Assembly (NCBI GenBank): GCA_947650285.1
Contig: CANTFL010000370.1
Span: forward strand, 1-64,000
Length of the DNA: 64,000 bases
Direction: 5' to 3'
Source: Hyaloperonospora brassicae
Taxonomy: Eukaryota > Oomycota > Peronosporomycetes > Peronosporales > Peronosporaceae
The stretch's first letter is position 1. Each line of letters opens with the position of its first letter. A program made the position numbers and the translations under genes. Below are positions 10,638 to 23,846 of this stretch, in pieces. Below the pieces are notes generated by a model. It saw nothing but the letters and a program-made list of their open reading frames with translations. It was not told the DNA's origin and searched no databases.

Positions 10638-11155
10638 TGTAATGGGGTTACACGTCGACTGGTAGTCGACAATAGGCGTGGTTCACACAAGGGATGGGAT
10701 CCCCTTTTAAAGTGATATCAGAACACAAGTATCAATTGTTGAATCCTGATGTCTATCTACAATTGATTACGAGATCTTTTAATAGGTTTATTTAGGACTT
10801 AAGTGAGTAGGCTATTTACTACGATGTTCTTTTAGGCCAAAAGAAGAAATACAATTCAGTTCCCATTCTGATCAACATAAGACACGTGACTTGCGAGGCG
10901 TCTTGATCGGAAGAGCTATCAACGCCTGTAAAGGTAGCTGCTATTGAGCAGTCTGTGCTGTGATTCTCTTGACTTGTTTGGTCCCCCTGGAACAGGTACC
11001 GTAAGCTCTCTGAGCTTGTTGACTCTCTGAGTCGGGTTCGTAGAAACAAAGTTGCTCGTGGAGCTGTTGACTCTTTGAGTCGGGTTCGTAGAACCAAAGT
11101 TGATCATTGAGCGTTCAGTCTTTCTCTGACTTAAGGAGCTGTGAGCTCCGCTACA
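10638..11155 (+). repeat. A1 3' LTR
   Basis: 518 bp, TGTAATGGGG to CTCCGCTACA, paired with 3366-3883. It keeps the same internal tandem duplication of about 49 bp. Confidence 0.92.
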
Positions 11156-14100
11156 GCGTTCATCACCTATATACAATCTTCAATTTCATAATGAAAGTTT
11201 AAACCATATTCCTGTGATTATTCCGGACAACGGATCATGGTGCGCGGGTCGCAAGCCTCGTTCAGATGTAAAATGTAGACCCATTTACTGTTCAGTCAAA
11301 TTTGCCAATCAATAGATATAAAATAAACCGTAATTACAAGTGATCTCTGTGTGATTCCACCTTCCCATCTAATCTTAAGTGATGCCATCCCATTTTTCCG
11401 AATGTGTACTACCTCATCAGTATTGCTGTCGAAATTTGTCGAGAAAAGCAATAGGTGGTAATGAATTAAGTCTTGATCGCTTGAGTAAATTTAGATCAGG
11501 TATAGCAGCTTAACGCCAACTTAATAGTTGGAAAAGTGTGCGCTTGCATAGTGACAGAAAATTGGTTGGTAATATACAAGAGTGATAGTCTAAAAAAATT
11601 TAAACTTAGGGCGACTCTCAAGGGAATTTTAACAGATGTATTAGCGACGTCGAAACGGCATCCAAACTCAAAAACGGCAGAACGAGTATTGACCTTTTTT
11701 CACTAAAACGTAAGAGTTTCATTTAGATCACTTGACTAGCAGAATGTGTTATATTATTGTGATAATGCTGTATATACATATGTTTACCATATAGTAAGGG
11801 TAAAATTTTACCAGTTTGCGATACATTGTTTTAATAATTTACCTTCGACGAATCATCGAGAAGCGTTGAATCTTGTCGTCAAATAAAATTACTACTTGCA
11901 ACTAAGTGCTGTCATATGTAGATGTCTACAAGCTTGACCGTCACGATATGTTATCACGTATCATTCAAAAATTGATCATACATAATCGTGTCCTTAGATC
12001 GATCAAGTAAAAATGTATTAATCAGCATTTCAGCTAAAAATTAAGGTATTTATACAAGAAACGGAGAAAAACACGAGAGCTTTAAACACTTACAATATAA
12101 CATGATTACGACAATATAGAATGCATTTTTTTCCACCGCGGCCTTAACACCACGGCATGTATGTACCTGTGTCGAGCTAACTTGTGGAGTTCATCTGTTA
12201 TATTGAAATATAATCCTCGGCGCGGCAAACGCCTGTGTATGATATTGCCTGTATCTATACGAATAGGAATAAAGTTATGTCTTGGAGATACAGTCAAAAG
12301 ATTTTGTATTTTAATATATTTTTGGCGTAAATGTTTACCGCTTGCTGATACTACTGACGCGCAAATTAGATTTTTGTATCGTGCAATGGGTACTTAAAAT
12401 ACGTCTTTGCGCTTAGTAATACAATTGCGGCCATATGCAAAAATGAAATCATGTAATGCAGAATACTCGAATCGTAGAATATGATAAATTTGAAGGGCCA
12501 GATGGCAGAATATTATTTACGTTTTAGTGAAACGGGACAGGATTGTCGACCGGGATCGACACTCCCATTCGTACAACAAAAATGTTAGGTCCTGTGACCT
12601 TTCTAATAAGATACTCCTAATCTTCGTAGCCACACCGACAACCTAAGATAACCAAGAGAGATCGAAAATAAGAGATTTTTTTTTGACAACAATTTGTGTC
12701 GGATCTTAAAAAATTGCGTCCGTGCGTTCTGTGAAATCAATGTCGCATACTTAGTCGTTTGGCGTACTCTGAGAGTAGACTTCTGAGAGATATTTTCCTC
12801 GCCAAACAATAAAAGCCTCTATGAACATAAAAGATACCGTAATACAACCGTATTGAATTATGTATAATGTACAGTACCATAAGCAGCTCGTATCGAGCAT
12901 TAGGTCTAGCAACAACGTTATTTATCTGCCACTATCCCGTGTTAAACGTCGGAAATGCTGTTTGTATTATTTTGCATTTACTAGGATTAAATCGTTCATT
13001 CGATATATCCAAAAATAATAATAAGCCACCCGTCTATAATTTTGATACTATCTTAATTGAAAATGCGCTAAATTGGCCGAGCTTTCTAGTTGGCTCTGAC
13101 GAGTATTGTAGTAACGAACAACCTCGGACTACTCAAGCTAATTTAAATATTTAATTAAGAATCTGATTTTTTTAAGTGCAAAACTACCACTGAATATGGA
13201 ATTTATGTAGTTATAAAATCCATATTATGACAATTCATTGTCCTTCGTGAGAATACGTTTCCGTATTTTTATTGGCTGATAAAAAAGGTGCGGCAAATAT
13301 ACTTGATTCAAAGATAGTGCGAGAGGTACGAGAATTATGCAGAAATTATTCGATTTATATACTTAAACGTAATGATTTTGTGCAGAAAAAACAACACTGA
13401 CTCAATGACAAAAAACAAAAGCGAAAACTTTACAGTAATACACAAAGTGTGCTTCCAGTTGTGTTCGATGAAAAATTGCAATGTTGAGATATGGAAAAAG
13501 TACCTCTCCTTTAGAGAAATAATAAACGATACATAATGGGAATGAATATGTCATGTCGGGATTTCACGAATCGTCATCAGTATGTGCACTATAAGCAAAT
13601 GTTCACATGCATAAGATCATTCGTGTTCATCCGCGCATACGTTTTGCAAACCCTTTTATAATTAATAGTGGAATCCAATTCAGCTTTTCAGGAATTCGCA
13701 ACATGAAGGGAATGAGATTTGACCCTTTGATCTTGCTTTTTAAATGGCATTTTCACTCAATTCTTTGTCCACCTTGATTCATTTTCGTTATCTTGACCTT
13801 ATAGTTTGAAACTAAAGTTGTGTAAGCTGTCGCCTCGGCAGTATTGTATTGATCAAATGGGTGATATAGATAGGTGTCAATGTAGTGCGAGGACTGTGCG
13901 AGCATTTTGCTCGAGTCCAGACCTGTGTCAGCTTAAACGGTCAAAATGAAGAACCGTAATTTAGAAAATGAAATGTAGTCGAGAGCAGATGGGTTATTAT
14001 TGGTAGTATATCAGGCTGTCATACAGATACTTGCGGACACGCAGTGCAGCCGGACACTGAGAGTGAAAATATAGATGTTCTAAAGAATATTCGAGTACAA

Positions 14101-17100
14101 TTACGACCTACTATATCAGACTTTGACAGACAGTCTCTGATGATGTGCAATCGTACATCTTCAGCTAAGGTATCGATTTACGAACCTCCCCGTTCCGGTG
14201 TCAGTGCCTTTCACTTGACCACATGGGTCGGTTTAAGCAGACCAGACACTGAGTAACACACAATTCTAACAGATTTTATTGGTCACATTGAACAAAACTG
14301 GTCATGCTGGTTGTGGTATTTGAATAAAGCTGTGATATGGCATATATTATTGGAAATATGATAATATTGTTTTGTACTGCGGGAGTAATTATAAGGACAA
14401 AGGTTCATAGATCGTCACCCTACATCTTATAAAAGCACGTAATATGTACCACTCTGTCTTCGATGACGTTCTTTTTTGTTATAAGCTACAAAAGAGCTAG
14501 TGTGGCGCCATTAGATAATATATTACTTAAAAAAACCGTTGGTTGGTTCTCTTTTTATGGCCAGGGTATTTGATACATAAGATGTACACAATTAACTCGA
14601 TTTACCATCCGAAAAAAATTCTAAGCCTCGATCGAATTTCTAGAATTAGGGTGTGACCCTTCTTGATTCAATTTATTGATACACTATATATACATGTTTG
14701 GTTGAACATAAAACAAATAAGCCCAGCTAACCTAAACATCAAACACACATTTTTGCTCTTAAATCGATCGCAATTAACACGTCTATTAATCATTTTGCGC
14801 TCTCAAATCGTGTATTTTAGCAGTGATATAACCCATCTAAATATACAAATATAATATATCATCGGTGCCTTTTGAAATAGTAATGTATAGGCAAATCGTT
14901 ATAATCGGACATTAGACGATAATACGTACTTATCGTAAAAACATAGTTCACTTATGGTCAATCGTAAATTTGTAATTTGCTAGTTTTGTGTGTGTTTGTT
15001 TGCTTGCTTAATCTCTTCATCTCACCATTGGTTCTGGCTGTGAATAAAAAGAAAAAGTTTGGTGCAACGGGTGCTCAAAGAATGGTCAAAAACCGCTTAA
15101 GCAGATGCCCGTGCAAAAATTTGTTATCCATGTGGTTCGATATCAACCAAAACGCAGCATAAAATATTGTGTATATGATGATATGGAAGCAAATATAGAC
15201 TCATTTGAAATAGGTATGCGTGATAAAATTACGATGCAGCAACACATTATCGAACAGAAAAGTGGCCACAACAAAACAAATAAAAAGATAAAGCTAATGT
15301 TTAAGGAAAGTCGCGTTTTTTAAACGTCTCCACATATTTATATAATATCGTTGTAAGTGTTCCTGTTATGTATTCCAATATTAGACTGATACAGCGAAAT
15401 TAGGCTACAAGAATTTCTGTATAATTTGTATTAATAATAGCGCTTTTAATCTATGGTCTTTCTAAATGCTGCCGGAGACGTGGCAATGTACAGAACTGTA
15501 GATAATTGTTTGAGCTTAAATAGCGGTGTTATAGTAGATTCGGGTTAGTTTGGGGGCAACATATGCGGCATAGGATTGATATTAAAAATAACTAACTCAA
15601 CTACGGATTGATGAAACGACTGATAATTAAATAACATTTCCTCTTAATACCTAATATTTTAAAATAGCATGGGTCAATACTCTGCATTACAGACTAATCG
15701 ATATCGAATTGGTCTTGTCTACATATGCGACCATCTTACGATTGCTTTGTGAATGTAAAATTTTCCTACATATACAAACAAACGAGAACTTCGGAATAAA
15801 CGATTTGCGAACTAATATTTTGATAGGCCTTTCGCTGATCTCCAAATATATATCCCTTTATTTACTTTAAGGTATGTAAAGGCATCGCAAGTGTGAAGCA
15901 TCCTGCTTGTTTTAGGAGTAAAAGGGTCATCACATATGAATTCACGAAGACAAAATAAGATTAGCGAAATGTAGGCTGCTGAAAATATGTCGTCAGCTCA
16001 TTAAAAGGTGTACAATTGAGTTCTGTTCTGCATACCACACAAAATTAGCTTTTTTCTCATCACGGTCTCGATTGAGAGACCAGAAAAGCAAAAAAGATTT
16101 TCATTCCTGACGAATTAAACAAATGTTTTTGCAAAATCCAATTGATTGGATTTGTTAAGAGCTTAATAAAGGTTGTCGGAATACAAGATTATTGCTTGTA
16201 AAAGTCAATTAATTTTTAAGATATCCGCTTACACGTCTATAATAATCTCAGTCAAATGTTTACTACAGGTAAAAATCACATTCTCATAAAGGATGCATAT
16301 GTTGCTACTACTTATATACGGCTGTGTACAGTTCTATCTTATAAAACCAGTATAAAAATAAGTAAATTTTGTCGATGTTTTGCAGTATAGTTTAGGCTGT
16401 AATCTACACGAGTAGTGATTGTATCTACATTTCAAGCAGTCATAATAGTGTCATGCTCGTTTTTAATGAAAATATTGTTTCTATTAATGTAGCATGAGAG
16501 GTTTAATATATAAGTGTCTTGTTCCTCAGATTAAACTGCAAATTGAGAAAAATTTGATAAATTATTTACTTGAATATCTCTGCTAACATCATGAGTATGA
16601 CTTGCGAATATGATCGGCATTGTCTTTGTCAATATTGAAATTCGTATCAAGATCGGGGCCAATATGTTCCGCCTTTTTTGCATTCAACGCAATTTTAATC
16701 TAATGGAGAAATTCACAGATTACATCCATTCCAACTTGTGCATCAAACATTTATGTAATTTACAAGAAGGTTGTAGTTGGTCGTTTTTTTCATGGTGTGA
16801 TGTAGATTTGTTGAATACCTTATGTGGCCAACTGTGGCGTTGTTACAGTATTGTACGCGGCTTAGATCATTATTAAAATAGGGTTTATATTTAGACGTGA
16901 TATACAAAAAATGCAGTCACCTAGCACACACATTATCCATACCAAATCCCAACAATCTGGGGAATGGGATCCGAATGTTTGACAGACTTGCGATCCTCAT
17001 CGTTGAAGCGCACGTATCATGTGATAGTCATTGTTTGTCTTCATTACAATAATTATGATTCAAAAATCTTATATATACAGATATATACAGAATTGTTTAA

Positions 17101-18959
17101 CATGCATAAACTGACAGGTATGGGACATAATCCTACTTTTCCTACAACTCACTGCTCGGCAAACTTTATATATTTTTGGTTTCCAGCCCTACCAGATATA
17201 TCCAAATCCTTATCGTTCCACTTTTGCTCTCACGCACAATATATGTACGATTCCTTATCGCGTTCAATGTTTTTCATGTTAAACAGACCACAATAAACGA
17301 TGTTGTTCGATAAATTTTTAATTTGATAGATGTCAATGCGCATTCGATAGGTTGAGAATGTATATCAAACTTATTGATGACTTAAATAGATCTCTTCTTC
17401 ATTAATCGATGGGTTTGTTGCCGAGATAAAATAAATCTTCCAATTTGGTGTGAAATTAGGATTGACAATACAACGACTGACATCAACTTTATAAAAAATT
17501 AATTGTAGATTCGATAAAATCCGATACACCACTTCCTATACTTGTCGAGACGTACTTATGTTTAGCAAATATACATGCATATCAGCATAAAGACGTGCCC
17601 TATAATTACTTCAGGGATATCCGGATAACATACACATGGAGTTATTGGAATATGGTATCCTTACCCTTACATAAGTTTTAATTGGGTAGTGAGATCCTTG
17701 CTAAATTTGGTTCTATATTCAAACTTTTTTTTACCGCGATCCGGCCAGGTTATCTTGTGCAACATATACACATTGAGGTACTTGGGTTTATAGAATTTCC
17801 ATCACAGGATAAAGTTTTGCTTTGAATGGAAGTGAATTGTGTCTTTGAACTGCTCAGGTGCTTGGCGTTGCTGTAGTCAATCTTTGACAATGCAGCAGCG
17901 CCGGACAATCGAAAGTTTAGTATTTATGATCAGATATGGTTTGCGAGAAATGATCGCTCGTGCGTCGACGCGTTTTGTGAGCTCGATGGGAAATACGATT
18001 GTCACCGCGCACTAAATGAGTAGTCTCAGACAGGCGCTAATAATGCGACGGTTGGTCATTGATGAGGCGCCTGGTAATTTTTCTTTGGGGGCGGCTGTTG
18101 ACTCACTTGCTGCTGCTGATGGGTTTGTGTTTAATCATATGCGGTGTTAAGGCCCATGCTGCGCAGTACGAGACGTAAATGCCATCATAGGCAGGTATTT
18201 TTCCCGAACAATAGCATTATACTTGTGCGCGATAGGGAAGAGAAGGTCGTATCGCATAGGATCGATCAAGAATTTGAAAACCATCATTTCGATCTATAAA
18301 AAAACCACAAACGTTTGACAGATAATGGTCGGGATAAACGACATACCAAATATCTACAAATTATGGGAAATGGTAGTGGTAGGGGTTCGTAGGGGGGATA
18401 CCGGATAATGAGAGTTTATTTAATAAGTAAGTCTGTGCGCTAACACAAAAGAGGCATGTAATACGGAGAGTGTGTGCAAAGCAAAGAATATTTATATGGC
18501 ATTATGTATGTAAGAGTATGACGTACCTAGTTGGGGAAATACCGGTACTTAAAGCGGACTCTATTTCAGATATGTGTACGTATCAAAGGGTAGATGTTTA
18601 AAAATGAATCTTTAGAAAATATCTAAATATTTGGAAAAAACTAAAAACACATAAGCCCTAATAAACTAGCGGTTATTTGATACACATAATAGACATGTCC
18701 ATTATCATTTATATTTGTTCACTTTACGGACGCGACCAATATTCACCCTAATCGGGATCGCGAAGCCTCCAAAAGGATTTTTCAGATGCTGTGTTACGCT
18801 AGCAGCGACCATTTCTGGACCCAGACGCTAAATATAACGACGTATCAGCGTCTTCATATATCATCGACCGCGGCCGTAAACACAGTCGTCAGTGCCAATA
18901 ATGTTAATTTCTTTTTTTCAATTTGGTATTGACAGCGTTGTTTCATTAAATATGTTCAA

Positions 18960-19345
18960 ACTGCGTCTTTCTTTTTGCTGCTACTCCTGTTGCTGAAGCT
19001 GTTGATTTTGTTGTTTCTATACAATTCTTGATGATGCTACTGCTGTTGCTGCAGATTATATAGTTGTTGATGCTCTGGTTTCTATTTTTGTCTCAATTGC
19101 TATTGTTTATGCTGCTATTGCTGTTTCTGCCACTCTTTTTGTTTAGATGCTAAGGTTGCTATGTTGTTGCTATTGTTGATGCTGATACTGCTGTTTCTAC
19201 ATCTATTGTTGTTATAGGTGCTACATTGTTGTTTTTGTTGCTCTATTAATGCTGCTACTGCTATTTATGCAGCTATTGTTGGTGGAGGTGCCGTGGTTGC
19301 TGTCGTTGTTCGATAGATGCTGCTACAATTAGTTTTTCTGCTGCG
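18960..19345. repeat. Imperfect trinucleotide region (GCTGTT/GCTACT-like)
   Basis: About 380 bp dominated by three-base steps such as TTGCTGCTACTGCTGTTGCT, with frequent interruptions. On the minus strand this would read mainly as Gln, Ala, Asn and Ser codons, as in low-complexity eukaryotic proteins, but stops in every frame prevent a coding call. It may be a decayed microsatellite or the remains of a Gln-rich coding exon. Confidence 0.7.
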
Positions 19346-20344
19346 AGATGCATCGTTACATTAGAAAGGGTCGCGTGCACGAGCGCCCGCAACACGCGCG
19401 TGCTGGTGCTCAATGACGGACAGTGCACGTGTGCGTGTGTGTGTAGCTAGAAAAAGACGAAAGTGGTGCTGCATTAACGAACTGCGTTTAGTCTAATGAC
19501 ACGATTTAAAATAACGATGGGTTTTAAGCAATTTGCACCGTAGATTTGATAACCTGTTGTGAGAGGATATGGTAAAATGCATCCTGCTCATACAAATTAT
19601 GTTGAGAACCAACATAACCAGGACTAGAACTCGTATCAATGTGCTGCACTTACGTAAATTAGGTTGTGGCCGCATCATGATTGTGCTTTTGTATACCACG
19701 TTTTTATGAGTTTATATGGACATGTAGCATGTTTGTCAATGATCCGGGCAATTTTTATTTCCGTGCCTAATATGGGGCATTTTTTATTCTCCTTTTCAAC
19801 AAATTATCGTTTGCATCACTATAATTTGCCTTTCAATTGTTTATATATTTTTTGAAATGGAGAGAGACCATAGCAGGACAAAATACAATGTCTAGTATTA
19901 TATCGAGTAAATCCTCGCGTTGCGCAATTTTAATGACTTGCCTTGCGAGAGCAAGATCATATATCTACATAATTGTGCTATTTATAATAAAAGTCACGAA
20001 CTAAATACTAAATTTATAAAAACTATGGTCCGAGGTTAAAATATTCGCACTTATCAATTTTAATTTTCTACGTCATCTTTATGAAAGGAAAAATTACTTT
20101 TGTGCTATATCGGTCAAATTAATGATTTTAAAACTTATAGAATATCTTGGTCTAGCTACAGGGTGCTTTAGTTCAACAAAAGAAATGCATAAAAATAACG
20201 ATTGATAAGTGTCGTCATACTACTAACACTAATGGGGGTGCATAGGTCAGGAGTAGTGTATTATACCCAAAAGGCGATATTTTTTTGAAAATTGCATTAC
20301 GCGAGCTTTTGAAATAACGACATTGAATCATGACCTGCTCACAG

Positions 20345-20364
20345 ATATATATATATATATATAT
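20345..20364. repeat. (AT)10 microsatellite
   Basis: Perfect dinucleotide run, followed at about 20379 by a short (GA)n run. Confidence 0.95.
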
Positions 20365-20795
20365 TTATATTAATGTAGAGAGAGAGATAATGTGCAGATA
20401 CAAGATATTTACGTTTTAGTGCTAGCTAAATTTCCTTTAACGTACATATATACACCGGAACAAATTATCGAAGCAGAGATGGTCGTATACTTATCTGATT
20501 ATATGGCAATTGCATAATTTTGCTATAGTTTCACATTGAAAGTAGTTATTATTATTGGAGTCATTCAGCATTGAACGGCTGGGGTGATCAAGCGTTTGCG
20601 TTTAATGCAAAATAAATCAATTGTGGATCAAATAAGGAAAACCAAAACCAGAATGCTACTTGTTTCCTACCTGTGCACGGTATACGTTTCCCTTGCTATA
20701 CATACGCCTTTTTGATTTCAAAATTATGATCTACCTGCAGACTTCTGATTTTGTATACCTTGAGCAGATTTAAATAATATATTAACCACATTCAA

Positions 20796-22333
20796 TCAGA
20801 CAGATGTTTTATAATCATAAATATATTGCTCTGCTATTTGTCGAATTTCTGTTGCGCCACGCCTTGTGTCAATTCAACACAAGGTTGTGTGCAGCCGACG
20901 TCACGTACCTGTGGCGTGAGGATGCGCGACCAAGACAATACGGAACCCGAAAGCTCTGTCTTGAGGGAAAAGTAGAACTGTTATTTAATATAGTTATGTT
21001 TTTTGCCAAATCATCTTTCGTCTTAATCTAACTATATTAAACTACTGTCTCCTATTTGGGTCTTCTGTCCACCACCCTTTGCGCGCGTCCAGCAGCGATT
21101 GGTGTTTTAATTGGTTTTTGAACACAGTACATCAATTAAAACGTGGACCCCTCCACGGATATTACCCTTAGAGGTATTATTCCGCCAACATCACTTTTCT
21201 AGAGTGGTGTTGATTGAATTATTCAAAATAGATAATATTCACAACTGTGTACTTTCGTACCAATTTTAATGTAACGGGCTCTGCCTGCTACACGAGTGGC
21301 TCCACTTGTAAATGAGCTGGTCCAGTACACGCGCGTCCGAGTGCTGGCTCGTGAACGCCGTGCCCAGGATCTCGATACGCATCCGCGTGAGCTCTTCAAT
21401 GATCGACGGGTTGTTGCAGTACCACCAGCAGCCATACAGATGCAGGTTCCGGAACTTGTTGGCCGCCACGGTCACTTCGTGCTGGTTCACGCGCGAGAGG
21501 AACGTGGCCAGAAACTTTACCTTGGGGAAGTTACGGCACAACTTGATCAAAATGTCCACGTTGCTCGGCTTCACTCCGTCGCCAGCCACACCATAGCGAG
21601 CATTAATCGGACGCACGCTGTCAAACTTTAGCGCAATCGGCAGCTTCTTCTCTCCAGCCAGCGGCAGCAGCACTTGCAGCAGCAATTCCGCACCATTTGG
21701 TAGCTCATTTGTACCAGCAGAAGCAGGCGCATTCTCATCCGGGTACTCGAAGGAAATGGGCAAGCTAGCCATGAAGTACTCGGGCTTTATAATGTCGATC
21801 CACTTCTCCAGAAGCAAACGCACACCCGCGAGCGTATGTGGTAGCTTGACCACGTCCAGCGTCGGTCTGATGAACGCCCTATCGCCAAGCAGGACCTGGT
21901 CTACACGCAGAGCCGAGCGGAAGTACTTGCGCGATCATGCAGGCGGCGACGTGGTTGTGGCTGGATTAACCAGCCAGTGTCGGGCATCCTCCGGTTCAAA
22001 CGGGATGTTGGTCATCACCGCGTACTTGAGACCAGCTAGGCGGAACACCGTGTCCACGAACTACTCGACACCCTGATGCTTGAACCATTTCTGGATAGCT
22101 GACAGGTCGCGTCTCGCCACAAGGTGGTCCAGACCCAACAAGTGCAGCGTCGTCAGTACTCCGCGGCTAGCCTCCGACAGAGGAGAGCGGTTTACGAACA
22201 GGTGCTGCCAGACGAGACCAGCCTGCTCGCGGCCTTCTACTTCTCCAAGCGAACCCGCAGCTTCGACCTCAATCTTCTCCGTCAACACTCTGCCATCGAT
22301 TCGAACGACGTCCACTTCGTACAATCCTTCCAC
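20796..22333 (-). pseudogene. Uronate/glucuronate-isomerase-like gene, interrupted and decayed
   Basis: Minus-strand segments in one frame: 22333-22061 (ending GVLTTLHLLGLDHLVARRDL then AIQKWF), 22060-21854 (VMTNIPFEPEDARHW readable, with a TGA) and 21853-21293 (LLEKWIDIIKPEYFMASLP, LPIALKFDSVRPINARYGVA, GCWWYCNNPSIIEELTRMRI, SQHSDARVLDQLIYKW). These match the amidohydrolase-fold glucuronate isomerase family, whose members interconvert uronates or related sugars. A solo LTR (20850-21292) follows at ...YKWSHS; beyond it the same frame resumes with EIRQIAEQYIYDYK and stops at 20796-20798, which fits the family C-terminus. Two in-frame stops (near 22063 and 21936) and a missing N-terminus of roughly 80-100 residues show that it is dead. 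Confidence 0.75.
20850..21292 (-). mobile_element. Solo LTR, family C, copy 2, inside the isomerase-like gene
   Basis: Minus strand, 443 bp. It starts TGTAGCAGGCAGAGCCCGTTACA at 21292 and ends GTGGCGCAACA at 20850. It contains the family core (CCAATCGCTGCTGGACGCGC) and the sub-terminal hairpin CCTTGTGT/ACACAAGG at 20862-20884. Flanks (ATTTC left, CGAGT right) give no clear TSD. The coding frame of the host gene resumes on the far side, which fixes both boundaries independently of the repeat alignment. Confidence 0.82.
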
Positions 22334-23846
22334 CTCCCCACACGCGTGAGCAATGCCGATTCACGTGTCTCGGTTACCACAGCGGCGCCAGCAGCTGCTC
22401 GAGTCGTTGGCACGAGCATCGACCGCTGCATTGTCATGTTTGTCGAAAACGCCATACAAAACATACCTCAACTTGCGACGACAGCCTATCGCACTGCGTG
22501 ATGCAATCGAATAACCACACGACAGAACTACGCACGAGGAGGCGACCGCTGTCGCCAGAAGAAGAAGCTCCGGATCCCACGTTCTCTTTGGGCGACCAAT
22601 TCTTGCGTGGTGGAGCACAAATAGACACTTTGGTCGCACTGGACTTGACAAGGTGAACGTCTTGATCGATAGCAGAACTGGGCCTCCATCCTATCAAGAC
22701 AACCGAGATTTACTCCCTGTCGTTCTAAGTGTGCGGGCCCACATACGCATTGGCACGCCAATCTACGTTGATGAGGGATGTCGGAATGAGGGAGTGCTCT
22801 AGAATTTGACTTTGGCAGCTGGCCTCAAGTTTAACGGGGATCCGCGTCAGCGGCACTTACCCCGAGAATGACTGATGAATGTTTACACACGAGAAACACT
22901 TTAACGGATCGCATCAGCGGTATTAAAGTGGGTAAGGGTAACGCGCAGCAAAGTATCATCGCTCGGAGCAAGAGTACCACAATAGAATACACATCAGAAA
23001 CGCAGCGGCCGATTGCCAGACGCTTGACGGAGCTACACAGCACGATGCCACTATCCTCTAGTGAGCGTATCCTCTGACACACTGGTTTTTCGGGATTATA
23101 CCCGATGCCATTGCGAAGCCACACATCGTGCTGGCGTTACGGAGACAACCGTTTTGTTGGTACGCAATTCGGGAAAGGCGCTGCCAAAGACTGAGAAGGA
23201 GCTTCGAATTCCAGTGCGAAAGCAGTAGGCCGGTTGCGGTGTCCCACTAGACGCTAGCAACGATATGGACTCACGGCAACGATCTGACGGAGCACCGGGT
23301 CTGAGTCATCAATCGTATATCACGATGCGACAATGCTTATCAAACAATGCGGAAACGCGGCTCAGTTGTCACAACAAGCACAAAATTGAGGCGAAGCGAA
23401 AGACGCAATGAAAATAGATTTTTTGTCTCTCGTGCGCATGCACGCAAGTTGTCAGAGGACATTGACCAAAAAAGTGTCTATCCACTTTACCGGTTCGCAG
23501 ACAGGACTTCTCACTCGCTGCCATGCTGAGCGAGAATCGAGACTTGTATTGGCTACATGCTACCTCACAGCCGAGGTATGCATGTGTATGGCAAGACTGT
23601 GTCCAGAACGAACTGCAATGATGCCCAGACAAACGTGTGGACTAAAGAATCGGAATCTGAGGATGCACAACCATTTTAAATCAGTCATCGCGAGTTACAT
23701 CAGCAACCGATCAGGGGCAACAACATGAGAATGGAAGCGAAACGATACGTACAGTCGTTGTTCTAAGAGCCTTTAAAACTGATTACACGCCACTGGTTGA
23801 CATACCTGCCTTTGACGAGTGTGGGCCTTCAATGAAATCACCTCCT
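22334..23846. other. No recognisable gene
   Basis: Higher GC than the desert, with several 60-125-codon frames on both strands, for example 22124-22501 (plus), 22868-23077 (plus) and 23408-23728 (plus). None shows a domain I recognise. Given the composition, this may hold decayed coding sequence, including the missing 5' part of the isomerase-like gene. Confidence 0.4.

Larger units (their letters stand above)
3366..11155 (+). mobile_element. A1: complete but inactive Ty3/gypsy chromodomain retrotransposon
   Basis: A 7.8-kb element bounded by two 518-bp LTRs that start TG(C/T)AATGGGG and end CTCCGCYACA. Order is LTR, primer-binding-like site, gag with CCHC, protease, RT, RNase H, integrase, chromodomain, antisense ORF, polypurine tract, LTR; RT before integrase defines Ty3/gypsy. 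LTRs differ at roughly 18-20 of 518 positions. Flanks GTATT (3361-3365) and GCGTT (11156-11160) could be a 5-bp TSD with two later transitions. All domains carry stops or frameshifts, so it cannot be autonomous. Confidence 0.93.
11156..20795. other. Gene desert of about 9.6 kb, AT-rich
   Basis: No open frame exceeds about 110 codons and none shows a recognisable domain. The longest are 12867-13154 (95 codons, plus), 14044-14256 (70 codons, plus, bracketed by CCGGACACTGAG and CCAGACACTGAG) and 16964-17296 (110 codons, plus). Their codon use is as AT-rich as the background. Only the simple repeats listed separately stand out. Confidence 0.6.

Noticed and set aside
21296..21631. Plus-strand frames of 94-111 codons over the isomerase-like gene.
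   Set aside because: They are the complement of a recognisable minus-strand coding sequence and show no domain.
22124..22501. 125-codon plus-strand frame.
   Set aside because: It overlaps the minus-strand pseudogene N-terminal part that matches a known family, and its own product is unrecognisable.
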